A stretch of DNA of 64,000 nucleotides, taken from the NCBI GenBank assembly GCA_022495995.1, contig JAFEMH010000929.1:1-64000 (forward strand), written 5' to 3'. Position 1 is the first letter of the stretch. Each line of letters starts with the position of its first letter. This DNA is from Adenophora triphylla var. japonica (lineage: Eukaryota; Streptophyta; Magnoliopsida; Asterales; Campanulaceae). Below are positions 55,930-64,000 of the stretch, piece by piece. The notes beneath the pieces were generated by a model. The model made no database searches. It worked only from the letters and a program-made list of their open reading frames with translations, and was not told the origin of the DNA. A program made the translations under genes and the position numbers.

Positions 55930-56085
55930 TCGCGGCCGAGATGACTATTCAAAGTCCTCCAGCGTGGCACCAACCGCCGCCAGATGACGATTCAAAGTCC
56001 TCCAGCGTGGCACCAACCGCCGCCAGATGACAATTCAAAGTCCTCCAGCGTGGCACCAACCGCAATCAGAAGACGATTCAAGTCC
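55930..56085 (+). repeat. About 49-bp tandem repeat
   Basis: Three copies of TTCAAAGTCCTCCAGCGTGG followed by CACCAACCGC and a CAGATGAC tail. Confidence 0.85.
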
Positions 56086-56149
56086 TCACAACTATCTCCG
56101 GCCCGGAAGGCCCTAAACCACCCGATTAGGAAAATCGTAAAACTTCCAT

Positions 56150-57480
56150 CCCAGACGCCACCACGCTCCTTATCACCGACCTATACGGTCACCCAGACGC
56201 CACCACGCGTCCTTATCACCGACCTATACGGTCACCAGACGCCACCACGTCCTTATCACCGACCTATACGGCCACCCAGACGCCACCACGTCCTTATCAC
56301 CGACCTATACGGTCACCCAGACGCCACCACGTCCTTATCACCGACCTATACGGCCACCCAGACGCCACCACGCCCTTATCACCGACCTATACGGCCACCC
56401 AGACGCCACCACGTCTTATCACCGACCTATACGGTCACCAGACGCCACCACGTCCTTATCACCGACCTATACGGCCACCCAGACGCCACCACGTCCTTAT
56501 CACCGACCTATACGGTCACCAGACGCCACCACGTCCTTATCACCGACCTATGCGGGCGCCACCAGACGCCACCACGTCCTTACCACCAACCCATGCGGTC
56601 ACCCAGACGCCACCACGTCCTTACCACCAACCTATGCGGTCACCCAGACGCCACTCACGTCCTTATCACCGACCTATGCGATCACCCAGACGCCACCACG
56701 TCCTTATCACCGACTATGCGGTCACCCAGACGCCACCACGCGTCCTTATCACCGACCTATACGGTCACCCAGACGCCACCACGTCCTTATCACCGACCTA
56801 TACGGTCACCCCGGACGCCACCACGTCCTTATCACCGACCTATACGGTCGCCCAGGACGCCACCACGTCCTTATCACCGACCTATACGGTCACCTAGGAC
56901 GCCACCACGTCCTTACCACCGACTTTATCTGGCCACCCAGACGCCACCACGTCCTTATCACCGACCTATGCGGCCACCAGACGCCACCACGTCCTTATCA
57001 CCGACCTATACGGCCACCCGGGACGCCACCACGTCCTTATCACCGACCTATACGGTCACCAGACGCCACCACGTCCTTATCACCGACCTATACGGTCACC
57101 CAGACGCCACCACGCGTCCTTATCACCGACCTATACGGTCACCCGGGACGCCACCACGTCCTTATCACCGACCTATACGGTCACCCGACGCCACCACGCG
57201 TCCTTATCACCGACCTATACGGCCACCAGACGCCACCACGTCCTTATCACCGACCTATGCGGTCACCAGACGCCACCACGTCCTTACCACCAACCTATGC
57301 GGTCACGGGGGACGCCACCACGTCCTTATCACCGACTATGCGAACACCCAGACGCCACCACGTCCTTATCACCGACCTATACGGTCACCCAGACGCCACC
57401 ACGCCCTTATCACCGACTTTATGCGGTCACCCAGGACACCACCACGTCCTCACCACCGACCTCGGCGGTCACACAACACC
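56150..57480 (+). repeat. About 41-43-bp tandem array in the E3 3' UTR
   Basis: About 31 copies of AGACGCCACCACGTCCTTAT followed by CACCGACCTATACGGTCACCC. Single-base length changes shift the phase, so the 520-codon ORF running through it is a repeat artefact. It sits where the E1 and E2 families carry unrelated arrays. Confidence 0.92.
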
Positions 57481-57527
57481 CTGTGGCACTACCACGCCCG
57501 CATTCACGTAACACTCACCCCACACCC

Positions 57528-57739
57528 GAACTACGACTGTGCTTGATTCCCGCCAGGGATACGTAGGAATCCTATCACAGTGGTCCACCTATTGACCTAA
57601 ACAAATCACCCAAAAGGACACCACCACGTCCTCACTTTGACCCTCACAGGTCACTTCCTCTCCTCGCGCGATCCGCATTAGGACCCTTATCTTATCGGCG
57701 ACCCCACTTCTTTCATAAGTGACGTCGTCGAGGGGCTTC
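57528..57739 (+). promoter_or_regulatory. E3 hairpin module, pre-PPT hairpin and PPT
   Basis: GAACTACGACTGTGCTTGAT...GGGATACGTAGGAATCC (57528-57572) is E3's only copy of the hairpin module. CACTTCTTTCATAAGTG (57704-57720) is the pre-PPT hairpin. GTCGAGGGGCTTC (57727-57739) is the polypurine tract beside the LTR. Confidence 0.65.
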
Positions 57740-59203
57740 TGTAAGTACCCCAATCTGGATCACTCCCTTTCAAACACACGGGAAACACCGTAGACTCATC
57801 CACGCAGTCTCAGGGACCTCTCTCACTCAAAACCCTCTCAAACCCCCACACAAACCAAGGGAGGAGCCTTTCTGGGATAAAAAGGGACAAAAGGACCTTT
57901 TGGGAATTTTCAGGAAATCAGAAAAGCAATTAAGGTCCGTACGGACCTCTTTGTTTCAATGATTACTAAATCCCCTTAAAGTCCACAATATTCCCTCAAA
58001 TCCCGGAAGAAATGATGACTTCCATGCAGAGTTGGTCCGTACGGACCTCTTTGCATGCAAGATGGTCCGTACGGACCTTATTGCATGGGGGACATCATCA
58101 TTCCAGAATATTCTCCATCATTGCAGATTCCCTCAAATCGAGGAAATCCAAAATTCTGGATAACCAAGAAGGTCCGTACGGACCTCTTTGCTCCGAAATT
58201 TTTACTATAAATAGAGGGCTCCCCCTCCTCATTTTCACACACCTCCCACTTCTCTCTTCCTCCCTAAGCCTTCTGGCTCCCCTTCTAAGACCTTTCGAGG
58301 CATTCCCGGCCCCTTCGGATCCTTCCGAGGCCTTCCGAGCCCCCTCGAGGTGCTCCGAAGCCTCTCCGAGCGCTCCCGAGACGCTCCCGCGCTGCCCCGA
58401 GGCACTCTCGAGGTACTCTGAGGCCCCTCGTGGTACTCCGAGGCCTTGCCTGGTCTTTCCCACGGTGTCCCGGCTCTTTCCGAGTCAAACCGGCGATCCC
58501 AAACCACGCCGAAACTCTGCCCGAGTGACTCCTGCCACCACAACGCACGCCGAACCTCTGCCCGAGTGATCCCGACGATCCCCACGCACGCCGAACCTCT
58601 GCCCGAACGCAGCCTACGGTTTCAACTCACGCCAAAACTCTGTCCGCGGACAACCGGCATCCCGAAGCAATCCGAACGCTACTCAGACCTCAAACACTAT
58701 TCCCTGCGGAAGACAGACACGAACCAACATTGGTAAGGCTTCCTTCCTATTCTATTTCAATACATTTCAATACAATGTAGACATCCGATACAGCATGCAT
58801 TTTTAAAAGCACACACACACACACAACTTTTTAAAGGATATTAGGGGTATCCGAAAGACTCGTTTTTACGAGGCGACTCGGGTGAGCTCTAATATTCTAA
58901 TATTCTCTTCCCGAGGAGTCATCTGACCTCCGAACTCAAAATCTCATCACACAAAAACAGTTTAAAATTTATCTTTAAACTGATGCCCTTTTTCAATGTT
59001 TTGGGCTTAATAAAAACGGCGTGGCGACTCTACAAAATGCGAAAGCAAAACGGCGAGACACCTCCAACACGCAACGCTAAAACGGAATAAGCCAGATGCC
59101 GGGGCGCGATTGTGCTGCCTCTCGGATCCGGGCGACTTCCCGAACAGCGACGAACGCGAGATGCCGGGGCCTCCGCGCGCGAGCCGGATCCCGGGTAATT
59201 TCA
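57740..59203 (+). repeat. E3 3' LTR
   Basis: Starts TGTAAGTACCCC and ends GGTAATTTCA. Compared with 41748-43224 it lacks 14 bp of a short AAAACCCTCTC duplication near its start and has about a dozen scattered changes. TATA box 58206-58213. Confidence 0.95.
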
Positions 59204-59208
59204 CGAGG
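59204..59208 (+). repeat. E3 target-site duplication, right copy
   Basis: CGAGG directly after the 3' LTR, identical to 41743-41747. Confidence 0.9.
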
Positions 59209-60257
59209 GGACGGCTGTTTTTGCCTTGTTGAGGACGTTGACGGACGTGGAGAGAGCTGGAGAGGTAGCCTGGGGGAGGCCGGGTTAGCAGAGCTTTACT
59301 TTGCTCTAGACAGGTACAGCCGGAAGGCTGTGAGTTCCCTTTCATGCTTTGAGTTTCCGTTGGAGGACAAGCTTTTGCCTTTTCTTTTCCTTTTGCATGT
59401 ACTGTTTCTTTTTCCGAACTTAGCTGATGAAATCTTTTCCTTTCGCAGGTGTAGGCTCTGGAGTTTTTTGATATTAGGATGTGGCGGCAGCCGGCGGAGC
59501 ATATTGGGGCTTATCCGGCTATGCTCTCTTGGGTTAGGCAGGCTCGGGAGAAGAGGGGTGCTAGAAGGCGCACGACCCTCAAGTACAAGGAGTGTCGGCC
59601 CCTTATGAGAGCGGAGACAGATGAGAGGATGAGGTTCTATCCATGGGGTCGTTTTGGTGTGGAGCAGCTGAAGGGTGCGGAGAGATGGACTGTGGAGAGG
59701 AGGCTCTTGAGGGGGTTGTCTTGCGACGTCTATTACTTGGGGGAGAGGGTGACGCGCCAGCATGGCGACGGCGCACCTTTGCTGGCACCTATAGAGCCTC
59801 CCGCTAACATGATGAGTCCGACCGAGGGCTCGGAGACTTGGGCTTACTACCGGGGCGGCCAGTACTTCTCAGGGTTTGTGACGGATGATCCGTATTCGAC
59901 GTTTGTGCTGGAGAGGCTGAGGACGCCCCACGTGCTTGAGAGGGAGGGGATCTCGATCGTACGGTACCCTCGGTCGGACTTTTCATACGTCCAGGATGGG
60001 GTGAGATTGAGAGTGCAGATTCCTATCCCCGAGAGGGTCCCCCGAGCATTCCGGTCTCGTTCGGACATGAGGGTATGTCTCTTTATCGCTTCTGTCTCTT
60101 CGTCTTCTTCTCTTTTTTTAGCTTCAACCACTTCTAATGCCTTTGTTTCTGTGCAGTTCCCGGCCACGGTTGTCGAGAAGCTGGTGCGGCAGGTGATCGG
60201 GGCCAAGAGGTTCATCAAGCGGATGGTCACTCGTGGGGCTACTCGGGGCAGGGAGAG
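59209..60257 (+). pseudogene. PMD gene of E1R, middle exons, between E3 and E4
   Basis: Continues the gene broken at 41747. Reading on from one copy of the duplication, the phase gives 'TAVFALLRTLTDVERAGEVA', which aligns with 'AAPFALLESLIDLERVCDIA' in the E3 PMD gene, so the insertion itself explains the gap. A one-base shift at about 59272 then leads to 'GEAGLAELYFALDRYSRK'. Intron about 59366-59448 (donor apparently mutated, acceptor TTTCGCAG). The next exon has TAG at 59452-59454 where the E3 copy has Trp, then runs open: 'AEHIGAYPAMLSWVRQA', 'LSCDVYYLGERVTRQ', 'FVTDDPYSTFVLERL'. A second intron lies at about 60072-60155 (GTATGTCT...CTGTGCAG). 'VEKLVRQVIGAKRFIKRMV' follows, up to the E4 insertion. 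Confidence 0.75.
60253..60257 (+). repeat. E4 target-site duplication, left copy
   Basis: GAGAG directly before the solo LTR, identical to 61654-61658. Confidence 0.85.
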
Positions 60258-60518
60258 TGTAAGTACGCCAATCCAATTCGTAACCTTTTCGATGCATTTT
60301 AATATAATAAAACTGCATTAAGGGGCGTTTTGGTAAATTCCCGGCCTATCCCAAGACTTCCGGAAACGTTCCATGAGTTTCCCGCGAAGGAAGTACCTTT
60401 TGGTACATCATTCATGCCAAAGGACCCCTTAGGAATAAAACCTGTTGGACCTTTTGGGTATTTTCCCGGAATGTTCTAGAAACTGGTTTTTGGCGCCAAA
60501 AGCGGTTGAGCCACCTTG

Positions 60519-60601
60519 TGTCACGCGACAGCTTGAGGCATGGAAAGTGGACGCGTAAGGTCGTGCGACATACTAAGGCAGCCAACTGCAGCCTATAAAT
60601 A
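60519..60601 (+). promoter_or_regulatory. E4 LTR promoter: palindrome pair plus TATA
   Basis: TGTCACGCGACA (60519-60530) and GTCGTGCGAC (60560-60569), 40 bp centre to centre, with TATAAATA at 60594-60601. Confidence 0.55.
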
Positions 60602-61205
60602 AGACCCTCCCCCTCATTGAGATGGATCCCAATTCTAGCCTACTGTTACTCTGCCAAAATAGCATTGTGACGAACATCCCAAACACCAAACCTCTCTCTC
60701 TCCTACCTTTCCAACCCCCTAATTCCTCTCATCCAAACCCAATTCTCTACCCATACCAATTGGAACCCTTGGATCAGAGCTGTGAGATCTACAACGAAGA
60801 ATTGAAGGATTCTATATCTGACTAGATATAGAATTCGTGGAATCAACAAGGGTAACAATTCCCTAACCCTCTCTCTCTCTCTCTCTCTCATTTAATTCCT
60901 AGCAATTTCATAATTCTATTTTGTTTGGATTCAGTAATCAGATCCTAGCTATCTGAATTACTGAATCCCAATCGCAATCTCTCTGTTTAACTTGCATATA
61001 TTGTGTAATTGAGCTCATATTGATTGATTTGGTTAAATTTGGTGTTTGAGCCCCCAAGGGGTGTGGATCTATCCATATCCACACTCCCTGGGTCGATTTG
61101 ATGTTTTTTATGTTTTTCGTTCATAATTCAGCTTGTTAATTAGATCTGTATAGCTTCTGTTAATTTCTGAGTTCATATTGTAAGGTTTCTGCAGGAGGCT
61201 CATAT

Positions 61206-61286
61206 GTGTCACGCGACACCTTCGTCCCCAAGTGATCCTGTGTCACGCGACACATGTGGTCACTGGTATGATGTGTCATGCGACAC
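61206..61286 (+). promoter_or_regulatory. Three E4 palindromes in the downstream half of the LTR
   Basis: GTGTCACGCGACAC at 61206-61219 and 61240-61253, and GTGTCATGCGACAC at 61273-61286. Centres are 34 and 33 bp apart. The element thus has one cluster upstream of TATA and one near the 3' end, as E1 does. Confidence 0.65.
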
Positions 61287-61653
61287 ACATGACCCATCTG
61301 CAGTGACTCTTTTCCTTTGTAATCTGTTTTAGTTTGTTTGTATCAGGGATGTGGCCTCCCTAAATAATAGGCTCACAATATGTAATTTCTCGTTTCATAA
61401 TTAATAAGATGCATTTTATCACATTTCATTTATTATCGATATTTGCACACACTTTGGATTTACTTGGATGTGTTTGATTGAAAGACTCGTCTATGGACGA
61501 GGCGTGTTGGGTGAACTCTCGGTTCTTCCCAACACGTAACCTGACCCCCGAACTCATGTTTTCTCTCTAAAACAAAGGTTTTCAATGTTTCCTCTTAAAA
61601 CGGCGTGGCGACTCCTTTTCATTTTCTATATTTTTCGGGCGAGCGCACATTCA

Positions 61654-61658
61654 GAGAG
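61654..61658 (+). repeat. E4 target-site duplication, right copy
   Basis: GAGAG directly after the solo LTR, identical to 60253-60257. Confidence 0.85.
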
Positions 61659-62049
61659 ACGAGCACAGCCAGCGCCAGTAGAGCGAGAGCCCTCCCCTAC
61701 TCATTCTGAGCATTCTGCAGACACTCCCCCTTCTCCTTTCATAGATCCTAGCATGGAGCTGTCTCCGGATCATGTCATCCTCGAGGATTTACGTGGACAG
61801 GGGCACGTCTGGCACCAGGGCGGATCATCTTCACAGGGCCAGGGATCCGACGCTTTCACGTTCGGGTATGATTTCTTTGCAGATCTCGGCCTGCCCTATC
61901 ATGGCGTACCCACTGGTCCAGATGAGCCTCTCTCTGGAGACGAGGATGACGACCCCGAGCCCGGGATGTTCATGGCCGCAGAGGATGTAGGCACGAGTCG
62001 TAAGAGGGGCCGAGGGAAGGCACTAGCCTCTGATGATTCTGATGAGTGA
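61659..62049 (+). pseudogene. PMD gene of E1R, C-terminal tail
   Basis: The reading frame of the exon ending at 60257 continues here in phase when one GAGAG copy is counted, and runs open to TGA at 62047-62049. It is a low-complexity tail: 'PVEREPSPTHSEHSAD', 'PPSPFIDPSMELSPDHV', a Gly/Ser/Gln segment, an acidic run 'LSGDEDDDPEPG' and a basic 'TSRKRGRGKALA' that could be a nuclear localisation signal. The E3 PMD gene has a comparable acidic tail. 62050-62340 is non-coding. Confidence 0.7.
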
Positions 62050-62340
62050 TTTGGTTGTTTCAGACAGATACAATTTATTTTTTCATGCACACTTTTTTCT
62101 CTTTTTTTTCTTTTTTTTGGGATATAATAATCTAGGATTACTTACTTTCTCTTTTTTTTATTTATTATGCATGTGGATGTTGCATGAGCCCGGTTTTTTG
62201 GCAGGGGTGTGAATGTTTGGTATATGAACTGCTTTGGACAGGCTTTGTGCAGGTTTCGAGTAGCTGGGATGAAATATTCCTCCGCGGTGCAGTAGTAAAA
62301 AACTGCTGCAGATTTTTTTCTTCTGATGGTGACATTCCTG

Positions 62341-62381
62341 TCCGCGCGGATTGGGCTGAGGCTCAATCCTATCCGCGCGGA
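62341..62381 (+). promoter_or_regulatory. E1 palindrome pair upstream of the antisense DUF7745-like gene
   Basis: TCCGCGCGGA at 62341-62350 and 62372-62381, 31 bp centre to centre, 127-167 bp before ATG 62508. The spacer TGAGGCTCAATCCTAT resembles TGAGGACCTGAGTCCTAT between the pair in the E1R LTR. This is the E1 motif, as expected because the gene belongs to E1R. Confidence 0.7.
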
Positions 62382-62507
62382 TAAGAGTAAAGTCTGACAC
62401 TGGCATTTAATTTTTGCTTTGGATCTGGTTTTCCCCACTTTTAATTCAAACAACCATTCCAACTACCAGTTCAAACTGCATTTTCGGGGAGGAAGAGAGA
62501 AAAAGCC

Positions 62508-64000
62508 ATGGAAAATTTTAGAAAAACTCCATCAAAATTGTCCCAAGAAATCCAAATGTCATTTTTCAACAAATTTAAGGATTGGTCCCGGGAGATTATG
62601 CACGAGAGGAGATCATTTTTTTAAGAGAGTTACAAGATAAAATGCTTGTGGTCTCTCAAAGAATTGGTTCCGAACTATGAGCTTTTGAGGGCCTCCGCTT
62701 CATTTTGGGATACAAGAAGACATGTCTTTTGCTTCTCCTACAATGAGGTGGTCCCGACTGTTGAAGAATTCCGAGCTTTGCTTGGTGGTCCCGAGGTGGA
62801 AGATATCGCGATTCCTTTGCCCGGAGGAGCTTCCTTTGTTGATAGATTGTGCAACCTTCTTCATCTTTCCCCGGAGGAAGCACAAGGTATGATCCGTGGT
62901 CCCGATCATTTTGACATTTCCGGTCTTCCTGATAGGTTTAGGGGTTTAGGCTTGATTGATGATGCATATTGGGATGCTTTTGCACTCTGCATGTTTGGGA
63001 CTTTGTTTATGGTTTACTCCTTTGGGATTTGTCACCGGGCTTTGCTGGATGTGGTTGTACACTGCCGTTTGGGCCGGGATATTGTGCCCTTGATCCTGGG
63101 AGAGACCCTTCATGCTCTTGAAAGGTTGGCTACCGGAAGGCGGTTTATGCACGGGGGCAGCCCGTTTCTTTTGACTATGTGGCTGTTGGAACGCCTGGGG
63201 GTCCTTCGCGAAACTTCTGATGCGGTCAAACCTTGGACTTTTGCCAGGAGAGGTGTTACTATGGATCTTGATGATCAGGGCTCATGGGAGTATTGGATGG
63301 CTTGTCGTGGTACTGAGGATATCAGGTGGTTGGTGCCTCATTGGCGGGTAGAGACTTGGAGAGTACTTCAGGATGGTTCTCATGTGGTCATGCTTCCGGG
63401 GCTTTCTCAGTCCAGTTTTTATATTCCGACTCTGGTTCGGAGACTGTTTGGTTTGGAGTAGACTCCTTTGGAGGGTTTTGAGGACATAGCTACCAGGGCG
63501 GTGGCTTCAGCTTCGATGGATGATCCTTCAGTGTTCCCATTTCTTTCCCGAGCATGGAGGTATGACGTCTTTCCTCCTAGGGTTATCCTCAGGCATCCAG
63601 GGCACGTGTTTCTGACCACTTGGTACTTGGATTGGTATGAGAGGCATTTGGGGGAGACTCAGATGGCTATTTTGAGACGGCGTGAGGCCATTGTTGGTGT
63701 GGAAGACATGACGGTTTCTGAGAGGAGGAGGGCCGAGGTGAGAGCCAATCCTCATGATAAGAGAGGAGATGTCGTGACTGACTACGAGACTTATGTCAAG
63801 AGATAGGAGGGGAGGATTCCTATGTTGCCGGCTCGGCTACAGGAGATGAGAGATGAGGCTAGGGTCACTAAGGCCCTGACAGATGCTGGTTTGATAGATC
63901 CTGTCCTTACACCAGAGCTCGGGAGGAGGAAGACTGATATTTTTCCTGTGCAGAGGAAGAAGACCCGAAGAGGAGGAAAGAAGAGGGGAGAAGCCAGTAC
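62508..64000 (+). pseudogene. DUF7745-like accessory protein of E1R (runs off the window)
   Basis: One reading frame from ATG 62508 to the window edge, interrupted only by in-frame stops: TAA at 62622-62624 (in a T run), TAG at 63459-63461 and TAG at 63804-63806. Order: 'LSQEIQMSFFNKFKDWSREI'; 'LLRASASFWDTRRHVFCFSY'; 'NEVVPTVEEFRALLGGPEVE'; 'YWDAFALCMFGTLFMVYSFG'; 'LGRDIVPLILGETLHALERL'; 'VLRETSDAVKPWTFARRG'; 'YDVFPPRVILRHPGHVF'; then a basic tail ('RRKTDIFPVQRKKTRRGGKK'). The fold words fit the plant DUF7745 family, of unknown function. No gag-pol similarity. It is antisense to E1R. With three clean stops and otherwise intact frame, this is the best copy of the three in the window. Confidence 0.65.

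Larger units (their letters stand above)
41748..59203 (+). mobile_element. E3: full-length Tat-lineage LTR retrotransposon with antisense DUF7745-like and PMD genes
   Basis: 17,456 bp between perfect CGAGG duplications. The order is 5' LTR, PBS, leader, short gag remnant, protease, G-patch-like motif, linker, RT, first RNase H, second RNase H, integrase; then on the minus strand a DUF7745-like gene (51392-52953) and a PMD gene (53400-55060); then tandem arrays, PPT and 3' LTR. The two LTRs differ at roughly a dozen sites plus one 14-bp indel by eye, so it is young, yet every gene carries indels. Dual RNase H and antisense extra ORFs between pol and the 3' LTR are both known for Tat-lineage elements. 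Confidence 0.92.
60258..61653 (+). mobile_element. E4: solo LTR
   Basis: A 1,396-bp LTR with no internal region, flanked by GAGAG on both sides. Starts TGTAAGTACGCC and ends GCACATTCA, with GGCGTGGCGACTCC (61603-61616) near the end as in the E1, E2 and E3 LTRs. TATA box TATAAATA at 60594-60601 and a (CT)n run at 60869-60890. Solo LTRs arise by recombination between the two LTRs of one element. A short ORF (60622-60825) inside it has no recognisable domain. Confidence 0.9.
24118..64000 (-). mobile_element. E1R: Tat-type LTR retrotransposon, 3' half, with three nested insertions
   Basis: A minus-oriented element read from the right edge leftward. It holds an antisense (plus-strand) DUF7745-like gene (62508-64000), an antisense PMD gene (40306-62049 in pieces), 3' UTR tandem arrays (39590-40015 and 38527-39420), a hairpin and polypurine tract (25862-25900), and a 3' LTR (25861-24118). 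E2, E3 and E4 interrupt it, each flanked by a perfect 5-bp duplication. Removing them in thought leaves a collinear element. Its gag-pol and 5' LTR must lie right of 64000. Tat assignment is by homology of the accessory genes and 3' end to E3. Confidence 0.75.

Noticed and set aside
55984..57546. 520-codon Pro/His/Thr/Arg-rich ORF
   Set aside because: It runs entirely through the 41-43-bp array with the phase changing between units; a repeat by-product.

Overview
The window is plant nuclear DNA made almost entirely of nested LTR retrotransposons. No ordinary host gene, rRNA, tRNA or CRISPR array was seen. The kingdom call rests on plant-type Ty3/gypsy polyproteins of the Tat lineage: an 'FFDGAAN' type second RNase H between reverse transcriptase and integrase, a G-patch-like motif after the protease, and long 3' untranslated regions full of tandem repeats. 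It also rests on a Ty1/copia polyprotein and on two plant-specific accessory families, the plant mobile domain (PMD) and a DUF7745-like family. The species cannot be named from sequence alone.

Layout. (1) 1-11455, minus strand: element E0, Tat lineage, with its 5' LTR at 10414-11455, then leader, gag, protease, RT, two RNases H and integrase, and a plus-strand (antisense) DUF7745-like pseudogene. It runs off the left edge. (2) 11456-17218, plus strand: the 3' UTR with four tandem arrays and the 3' LTR of element E1L, cut at 11456 by E0. (3) 17219-about 24117: decayed copia sequence, minus strand, plus unassigned DNA. (4) 24118-64000, minus strand: element E1R, same family as E1L but inverted, running off the right edge. 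It reads 3' LTR, 3' UTR repeats, antisense PMD gene, antisense DUF7745-like gene. Three later elements are inserted in it, each with a 5-bp target duplication: E2 (26147-38331, GCTGG, gag only), E3 (41748-59203, CGAGG, pol plus its own antisense DUF7745-like and PMD genes) and E4 (60258-61653, GAGAG, a solo LTR). E3 and E4 both landed inside the E1R PMD gene.

How the parts relate. E0, E1R and E3 share one downstream order: pol, antisense DUF7745-like gene, then (in E1R and E3) antisense PMD gene, tandem repeats, a small hairpin, polypurine tract and LTR. The most striking pattern is regulatory. Each family carries its own short GC-rich palindrome, usually paired at about 20 or about 30-34 bp centre to centre, just upstream of the LTR TATA box. 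In E0, E1 and E3 the same family-specific pair recurs about 120-240 bp upstream of the antisense DUF7745-like gene. E2 and E3 share leader and post-pol sequence, so E2 looks like a pol-deleted derivative that would need another element's enzymes. Most ORFs are broken by single-base indels even where flanking LTRs are nearly identical, so either these copies moved in trans or the assembly carries indel errors.
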